Positions 41,130 to 48,036 of a stretch of DNA of 48,036 nucleotides are shown in pieces. This DNA is from Zygnema cylindricum (lineage: Eukaryota > Streptophyta > Zygnematophyceae > Zygnematales > Zygnemataceae). The notes beneath the pieces were generated by a model. It did no database searches and was not told the DNA's origin. It saw only the letters and a list, made by a program, of their open reading frames with translations. Where the stretch lies: the NCBI GenBank assembly GCA_037447655.1, contig JBBHKE010000086.1:1-48036 (forward strand), given 5' to 3'. The position numbers and the translations under genes are program-made. The stretch's first letter is position 1, and each line of letters opens with the position of its first letter.

Positions 41130-41665
41130 ATGCTTTTTATTTAAGGTCAAACCTTATCATTTGTCCTATTGATGTCATTCATGCAATAACATCTTGTAAA
41201 GGCACATCTATTTGCTTCGAACCACCATCAACTTTGCGAACCTCGATTACAACCGTTCTTATTACCTTTTCTCCTTCGATGGGAGATGACACGCGTATCG
41301 CCGCAATGAAATCATATTTGCCTTCTATCGTTTTGCGGAACAAAGAAGTAATACCAGTCTACTCGTGTAACCATTTAGGTATGCGGCTTAATGTCCATCT
41401 TATTACCTCACCTTTCCGACAAGCGTTTATGTATTTTATTTGTAAATGGGTATTGAAGTTATAAGTTGTCTCATATGAGTCCATTTTTTCATTTACAAAG
41501 TAGTTGGCGATACATTTCTGGTCGACATCTCCGACTGCAAAGACCTTCCCAAGTTTTTGGACTCTCAAATGGTGTTTCCAATCTTGACGCATTGTTTTGC
41601 TCAAGGTTCTCTTCGTCTTGTATGAACCTTACCGCAAACAAATTTTTTTGTTGTCTTTGTCTATA
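41130..41665 (-). pseudogene. Degenerate coding region of unknown family
   Basis: The minus strand encodes MNYRQRQQKNLFAVRFIQDE onward, then, after a one-base shift near 41,560, KVFAVGDVDQKCIANYFVNE and INACRKGEVIRWTLSRIP. A TAG at about 41,359 is followed by ITSLFRKTIEGKYDFIAAIR and VVIEVRKVDGGSKQIDVP. Together about 180 codons with only two stops and one shift, non-repetitive composition and alternating charged and hydrophobic residues, which favours a former gene over chance. I do not recognise the family. It could be part of a transposon protein. Confidence 0.4.
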
Positions 41666-43040
41666 ATTCATATCGTCTTATAGATGTGATACACAACATT
41701 GTTGGGCATATGGTTTTTGATAAATTTGAGGGACCGTCCAACCATGCACAAGTCAGTTTAGTAGTTGTGATGGCAATATAGTTATGACTATGTTAACCGC
41801 GTGGTTAGGCGCGGTGGCACCTACTATTCCCCATCGTTAAATTGTTCTCGTTATTTTAGTTCATGCTAACCCTTTTGTGGAGGAATATCTATTATTATGT
41901 CAGGTGGCTTTTCTCTCAACTCGTTTAGTACAATTGCATGACGGTCGAAATCATGTATCACCTTTCATCTCCTACTATCCACAACTACTTTCATCTTCAA
42001 TAATCCATATCGAAGACCTAACAACCATTGATTGTCACAACCTCAAAGAAGCGATATTGTTCAATTATTATCGTCGTCACCTATTTTCTTGGTTGAGGCT
42101 TGGGGCTTGTGCATGATGGAAAAAAATAACTCCAACGATTTTAAAAGTCCTCCACCGAACCTTATAAACGTTTTATAAAATCATCTTGTATTAGGCGCCC
42201 TTTAAGTCCGCCAGCTCCGAACATACGAGGCCTTTTGTGTTTTCCACCGTGGGATCCGAACTACGTCCGCGACTTTCGTGGTTGTAGAATTTAGCTTATC
42301 AGGGTTGTGGGTACTCACCTAGTGTAGGTTTTTTCTCTTTGTGGATAGTCATATCCAGTGGTTAATCAAACGCTTACTTGTTTTAGTTAGCAATATATTG
42401 TTTGTATGTATTGTTTAATTTGTTAGACTTATCCATTTATCTTTATTCTATTAGGTTTTATCTATTTTCTTTTCCCTTTGTACCCATATGTTTTTTCCTT
42501 CACAAGTTGTGAAATAAAGCTTCACTTCTCCAGACTTAAATTCAGCTTGTCGTTACCTCTAACAACGACTCTTTGTCTCGGCGTGGTCTTGCGTAACCCA
42601 AGCATCCGCTTGAATCCTGGCGTGAGTCGACTACAAGAAGTCAAGAATCACAGGCTTCGCAAGTTGCTGCTTCATTTTGAGTTTGGGTGCTTTTATTTTC
42701 CTGGTTGTTGTTTTTTTTTGTTTTTGTTTTTGTTGTGTTGTTATTTTATTCCCCTGCTGGTAGTTTTTCAGTTTCGGCCATGCCACCCCTTTTGTACCCC
42801 TGGACTCAAATGGATTACCATCGTGCATTTTAATATATCCTGCGTTTTTTTTTCTTCATATGGTCTAGCGAGATAGAAATAAGGCGCTACAGGACTAGTC
42901 ACCACATTTTCATGTTTGTTTTCTTAGGGTCTATCCACACGCCGAAACTGGGTTAGTTTATTATTTACTTATTTAGATCTATACGTGTTAACATTACTGT
43001 TCTTGTATTTGCAGACTTATGTTCGCCCCGCCGACAATTA
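41666..43040. other. Spacer, no recognised gene
   Basis: Contains scattered open frames without domains. A minus-strand stretch near 41,880-41,965 (HDFDRHAIVLNELREKPPD) might belong to the degenerate unit just before it. T-rich runs occur at 42,700-42,750. Confidence 0.35.
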
Positions 43041-43257
43041 CACTGCGAATCGTAATTAGAGTAAATGTTTTTTTCGCCACTTAAAACATATTTTCTCCGT
43101 ACACACTTGTCGGATTTTCAATTTGAGACCGCCAATCGGAAGCTGAGAATGTAACCTTTCAATCGCAACCGTCAGATCTACAATCCGACAAGTGTGTACG
43201 GAGAAAAGCTTTTTTATGTGGCGAAAAAAACCTTTACTCTAATTACGATTCGCTGTG
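43041..43257. mobile_element. TA-flanked palindromic MITE (type I core), best-preserved copy
   Basis: The ends CACTGCGAATCGTAATTAG and CTAATTACGATTCGCTGTG are bordered by TA (43,039-43,040 and 43,258-43,259). The core is TTTTCTCCGTACACACTTGTC with the inverted GACAAGTGTGTACGGAGAAAA. Nearly the whole 217 bp folds into one hairpin. Confidence 0.85.
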
Positions 43258-43259
43258 TA

Positions 43260-43795
43260 GCAGATTATTTTGTTAAATGCATTGATTCGTAGCCACCAAG
43301 CAATGTTGTATAGTACCTAGAAACTGCATTCGGATTGGACCGGCAGAAATAATAGAAAATGAAATGTCTGGGGGCAGATTTTGGCTGAAAACTGAAAAGT
43401 TGATGTACCGGCTTTTCAACCGCCTATAACCGCTTCAAGGTGTAAGTACTAAGCAGGGTTCACACATTCGACAAGTTCGTATGCGTTTAACCTAATTTTT
43501 CCCAGCGTGTGACACCGTCCTTTACCAAACAAAGTCATGTATTGTACCGTACACTACTGTGGTGTATGCCACATTGGTCTTTTCAACACGTAAGCACTGA
43601 CAAAAAAAATCCTTCGATCAAAAAGTGGCACAAAAAGAGCGAGGGTGAGAAAAGAAGTCCAAACTTTGCACTTGGACCGAAGTGCACGGTGCATGGAGAG
43701 CCCCCCTAGTTCAGAGATTAAAGGTCGTAACCGTAAGCAATTGGCCCGCCTCCTATGCACAAGTTTTCGCATTTTTGAACTACGTAGTCATACGG
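43260..43795. other. Spacer, no recognised gene
   Basis: No coding region or repeat is recognised; short frames show no domain. Confidence 0.4.
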
Positions 43796-44523
43796 CAGAG
43801 GTCGCAAACGGTCAACCGAAACCGTGACCGACCGTTAACCGACCGCCCGCGCCGGATCCGGAACGGATTCGGTTGCCAAATTTTGGGGGTCGGGCGGTTA
43901 CGGTCGGTTGACTCACCAGGAAAAAAAAAAACGGTTAGCTACGGTCGGTCAATCAAAAAACCAAAAAAATGAAAATTTTGTACTTTTTTTTTCCAACATT
44001 ATTGTTCTTTGTACTTTTGGTATCGTGGAAGTACGTGGCATCATGATTAGCGTCGCAAATCTGACACGGTACTGAAGTAAGCTATTTATTTCGAAAATCT
44101 TAGAGAGCGCGACAAAACGTCTCAAATCTGACACGGTTGTACAATATTCATTTCGCAAGTCTTAGGCAACGCGACAAAGTGTTGCAAATCTCACACAGTA
44201 GTACACTATTCATTTCGCAAATCTTAGGGAACGTGACAAAGCGTCACAAATCTGACACGGTAGTAACACTATTCATTTCGCAAATCTTAGGGAACGCGAC
44301 AAATCGTAATTATTGGCTTATTCCGTCGTACATTGATTAATTTTGTACTTTTCAGGTTACGGGCGGGCACGGTCGGTTGATTTTTTTTTTCGTAAACGAC
44401 GGTCGGTTAACGGTTAACAATTTTGGAGCGTGACAAAACTCGGTCGGGCGTCGGTTACTCAGATATTGAAAAAAAAAAACGGTCGGTTTCGGGTATGATT
44501 TTTTTTGACTTTTGCGACCTTTG
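43796..44523. mobile_element. hAT-type MITE, 728 bp, with internal tandem array
   Basis: The ends CAGAGGTCGCAAACGGTCAA and, reversed, CAAAGGTCGCAAAAGTCAA form imperfect inverted repeats. The 8-bp flanks are identical, TCATACGG at 43,788-43,795 and 44,524-44,531. Ends CARAGGTCGCAAA and 8-bp duplications indicate hAT. The interior is rich in CGGTCGG/GGTTAACGG motifs and holds a four-unit tandem repeat; no transposase. Confidence 0.8.
44048..44310. repeat. About 62-bp tandem repeat, four units
   Basis: Each unit reads like CGTCACAAATCTGACACGG, TAGTACACTATTCATTTCGC, AAATCTTAGGGAACGCGACA. The four copies start at about 44,050, 44,116, 44,180 and 44,242. The last two are the most alike, suggesting expansion from the right. 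Confidence 0.8.
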
Positions 44524-44537
44524 TCATACGGTATAGG

Positions 44538-44919
44538 TAGTGTTGGGTATCGGGTAGATTCATATCGCGATAATTTCGATATTCAATATATCGAATATCG
44601 ATCGAGCAAAGTCCTCGATATTTCGTACCGCGACCAACATAAATCATCGCGATATATATCGCAAAAAAGGCTGTCCGTACATGTACCGTACAGTTACAGT
44701 ACGATGGACCGTACACAAAATGGTACGGACCCCCCTCCCCCCCCCCCCCCCCACTGAGCGTTCGCCACGCGGGGGGGGCATTTTGGAAAAAAAAAATCCG
44801 GGAAAAAAAAAAAATCTGGATATTTAGCTTTTCCGTACATGGTCTCGATATATCGATTATCGGGTTCGGAAATTCGATAACATCGAATATCGGCAATAGG
44901 TTCTCGATACCCAACACTA
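44538..44919. mobile_element. hAT-type MITE, 382 bp
   Basis: Perfect 15-bp ends, TAGTGTTGGGTATCG and its complement, are flanked by identical 8-bp GGTATAGG (44,530-44,537 and 44,920-44,927). The interior is rich in GATATATCG motifs, as in the hAT MITE at 16,935-17,371, whose ends are similar, so the two are probably one family. It also contains a long C-run (about 44,727-44,753). Confidence 0.88.
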
Positions 44920-44927
44920 GGTATAGG

Positions 44928-45346
44928 AATCCTCATGTAGTGAGCAAGGTGCTTGTGTGGTCCACAGTAACAAAAGTGAGCTTCGTACTTTTCTTTTGCC
45001 AGCCTCGACCAGCTATATTCGCTGTCACGTACCACACGGGCAACGTATCTACGCATTTTTCACCGACTCTGTTACACTTCTGCAAACCCTAATCGCCGGA
45101 AGCTGGCCCCGAGAGGCACTAAAATTTATGGCGAATTAGCCCTGTCTATTTGGTGTAAGACTCAGGTTTTTTTATCAAAAGTTTCCGATAAGGGTTTGAT
45201 AGTATAAATCTTTGCTTAAATTATATCTGCTTTTGCTGCGATCTTTTGATTAGTGTAAGGCTTTTTTTGGTTAGTTTCTTTCAACTGACTGGCTGGGACC
45301 AGCCAGATCCTGTGCTGGTCCCTCTCTTACCTCAAAGTTTGGCAAG
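44928..45346 (+). promoter_or_regulatory. Promoter and 5' leader of the PP2A-A gene
   Basis: A telo-box-like AAACCCTAA lies at 45,084-45,092, an element frequent in plant promoters of growth and translation genes. A TATAAAT at 45,203-45,209 is a reasonable TATA box, placing transcription start near 45,235 and a leader of about 110 nt. A hAT MITE ends only about 430 bp upstream of the ATG, so the promoter is compact or partly transposon-derived. Confidence 0.45.
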
Positions 45347-48036
45347 ATGTCTTCAACTATGGCAGTAACCGATGAGCCAATTTATCCTATTTCCATATTA
45401 ATTGACGAGCTTAAGAATGACGATATCCAGTTGCGTCTGAACTCTATCAAGCGGCTTAGCACAATAGCCCGGGCCTTAGGAGAGGAAAGGACACGGAAAG
45501 AGCTGATTCCGTTTCTGAATGAAAATAATGATGATGATGACGAGGTCTTACTGGCAATGGCTGAAGAGCTTGGAAGTTTTATTTCTTATGTTGGCGGTAT
45601 AGATTATGCACATGTCCTTCTTCCTCCGTTGGAGACCCTATGTACTGTAGAAGAAACTGTAGTGCGTGATAAAGCTGTAGAGTCCCTTGGACAGATTGGC
45701 AGTCAAATGAAGGAGCGAGACATTGTCGAGTTTTTCATTCCACTTGTCAAGGTAGGTAAACGAGAAAAACTTTTGTGAAATTGGATTACCTGTCCCATAG
45801 TATGCATTGTTTGTTGGAACTTTAGAATTACGATGCGCTAATCATCTGACTAGTAAGTGTGGGGAGATCAACTGGTTATTAAAGGAATTTTGTTAACTGA
45901 GAAAACTTTCAATGTGAATTTAGGCTGCGTACTTCGATTATGGGTAGTTATTTTCATCTAAAAATAAGAAACAAGTTTTTGTGTTTTAGAATTAGGTAAT
46001 TTTTATGTCGTTAGGTTACTGTTGTCTGTAACGTTAAGCTTGCCATAGGTCTCCCTTCATGACGATACAGGCTGCAGAATCCTTTTTTTTTCCCGGGTCG
46101 AAAGCTTTTTGGACAACAGTGAGAATTCCGTGGATTCTTAGGAAATGGTTCATTCTATACATGTAATGGAGTATTTTGACATATCTTGTTGCTGTATCAA
46201 CAATAGCTGTGGATAATTTTATGTAATAAATTCTTGCACCCTAGAAGTACATGCATATCTTTCGCTGTTTATTAAAACCACAGGTTCGTCTTTTAAAGTC
46301 AAGCATCTCTGTTCGCTATTGGTTTAATCTCCCTGCATTAGAATATCTTTCTATGCATATACATTTTTTTCCATCTTCTGCTTCTTTGGTAACTGGCTTC
46401 TATCAGTACTTTAAATAGAAGTTAATGCAGATTTCTTTTTGTACAGCGTCTTGGTGCAGGAGAATGGTTCACAGCTCGGGTCTCTGCTTGTGGGCTGTTT
46501 CACATTGCATATCCACATGCAACTGAGCTGCTGCGTGCAGACTTGAGGGCAAAATTTCTAGAGTTGTGCCAGGATGATATGCCTATGGTGAGACGTTCAG
46601 CTGCACTGAATTTGGGAAAGTTCGCTGCAACAATAGAGCCTCAATTTTTGAAAACCGAAGTGATGCAATTTTTCAAGAGCCTAACACAAGACGGTGAGCA
46701 TGTTTCTCCTGAATGAGGTCTCATTTTTGGCATGGATGCTGCTTGGCATGATTAAATTGCATAATTTGGGAATGATGTCATTTCACCGATAAGTGGGAAA
46801 TCATTAGGTCATTGAATGTTTCTCTTTGTCTTTTTTCCTGCATGTTTGGGAGCCACTTTTGGGAACCCTACTTTTTTGTGCTTTATTGGGTTATTCAAGC
46901 TGCTTGGCTACAAAGAAATTTTCATGTATTCTCTTGAATGATGATGTTTGCTTTATTAAACAAGGAACTAAGACATGTTCATGGAATCTGTCCGTACAAT
47001 GCTGTCTTCTTCCACAGATCAAGACTCTGTTCGTCTGCTGGCGGTGGAAGATTGTGCTGCAGTAGGAAAGCTGCTCGACAAGCAAGACTGTATAACAAAT
47101 GTTCTACCTGTTATCATCAATTTCTCACAGGTGCTTTTGTTACCTGGCCTCTGTTTGCCATTTTGTCTGATTCTGGCAAGAGGATTGAATTTTGCGTCAA
47201 AGTTTGAATTTTGCGCCTAAAATTACCGTCACAAAGACTTGGCATTCATTTGGGCAGATTCAAGATCTTAGTAACTTGAAAACATTGTTCTTCCTTTTCC
47301 TGAGGCATAGTAAAATGTAGCTCCTCTTTAAGTTTCATTAAAGAGGCGATCATTTTGGTCTTTTTCTGCAGGATAAATCATGGCGAGTTCGATACATGGT
47401 GGCCAACCAGCTTTATGAGTTGTGTGAAGCTGTGGGCCAAGACCATGCTAGGTTAACATTCCTTATTCCTTGTTCTTCATGGGAGCCCTTGCCAGAATAA
47501 AATTGCCAGTTTTTTGTTTGAGCGACTTTTGTAATGGCATTTTTTTTTCAGAAGTATATCAAACTATGTAATCTGTAATTGAAAGATTTCCAGCATGGGA
47601 CTATAACCACGTTCGGTTGATTCCAGCTTTCACATTCAGAAGCTGAAGAACAGCCATGTGTGCTGCTGAAGATGTCAAACTGAACCCTTGTTGTGGTTTT
47701 CCCAAGTCAAGTCTTCACTGTTTCACTTTTGTGCAATTTTGTCTGTTCTTGCACCCTAGCTGCTGGAACCGTTTGAGGTTGAAGGTACAGTTCAAGTTAG
47801 ATTTCTACCTAGTCATTACTATGTCATTGGTATTTCTAGAAAATACCTTAAACGTGGAGTTCTGTCACCTGTGACCAACGTTGACCAGTGTTTCCTCTCT
47901 AGTTTGGTACTTGGATTTGCATTTTATGCGTTTTTGTCATCTCTCATTAGCTTGTCCTGTGATGGAACTGCCAGGACGGAACTGGTACCTGCGTATGTCC
48001 GCCTTCTTAAAGACAATGAGGCTGAAGTGCGGATTG
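45347..48036 (+). CDS. PP2AA: PP2A 65 kDa regulatory (scaffold) subunit A, 5' half
   Basis: Encodes the HEAT-repeat scaffold that joins the catalytic C subunit to a variable B subunit in the PP2A Ser/Thr phosphatase. Exons: 45,347-45,751, 46,447-46,693, 47,018-47,130, 47,372-47,451 and 47,975 to the window edge; all introns are GT-AG and the phases join correctly. The product starts [20 protein letters not shown] and includes [74 protein letters not shown] and [20 protein letters not shown], matching plant PP2A-A closely. About 302 residues of the usual 587 are present; the gene runs off the window. The ATG is the family start. No stops or frame breaks, so it is presumably functional. Confidence 0.96.

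Overview
ORGANISM. This is nuclear DNA of a green plant in the streptophyte lineage. The evidence is an intron-containing gene for the plant-type 65 kDa scaffold subunit of protein phosphatase 2A, a plant-type DUF2985/PLAC8 membrane protein, Ty1/copia and Ty3/gypsy retrotransposons, dense families of small DNA transposons, and TTTAGGG-like motifs. Whether it is a charophyte alga, bryophyte, fern or seed plant cannot be decided from the window. The sequence is AT-rich with long homopolymers and microsatellites. LAYOUT. Only two host genes are convincing. The first (minus strand, 10.49-12.48 kb) encodes a DUF2985/PLAC8 multi-pass membrane protein; its reading frame is broken by several one-base shifts, at least two of them at homopolymers. 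The second (plus strand, 45.35 kb to the window edge) is the 5' half of the PP2A-A gene, five exons with clean splice sites. The rest is mobile or repetitive DNA: Harbinger-like elements (0-1.6 and 18.9-19.8 kb); a 5.1-kb element with long inverted arms (3.15-8.26 kb); many roughly 200-bp TA-flanked MITEs with shared ends; three hAT-type elements with 8-bp target duplications; a 1-kb GGGA tract and a 1.4-kb CCCTCT tract; an eight-fold cluster of CACGTG G-boxes (14.67-15.03 kb); a decayed Ty3/gypsy element (24.3-32.7 kb) followed head-to-tail by a partial second copy (32.7-36.2 kb); and a truncated Ty1/copia element (37.7-40.5 kb). MAIN FINDING. The gypsy element carries two chromatin modules in addition to Gag, protease, reverse transcriptase, RNase H and integrase. 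Between protease and reverse transcriptase lies a nearly complete C5-cytosine DNA methyltransferase domain (motifs I, IV, VI, VIII and IX/X, with the catalytic Cys kept). After the integrase, in the same frame, lies a perfectly spaced C4HC3 PHD finger. The order is therefore Gag-PR-DNMT-RT-RH-IN-PHD, an element encoding both a DNA-methylation writer and a histone reader. Cytosine methyltransferases captured by retrotransposons have been reported in charophytes and dinoflagellates. The combination with a PHD finger is what most deserves checking. This copy is dead, with in-frame stops and frameshifts, but the architecture is readable.
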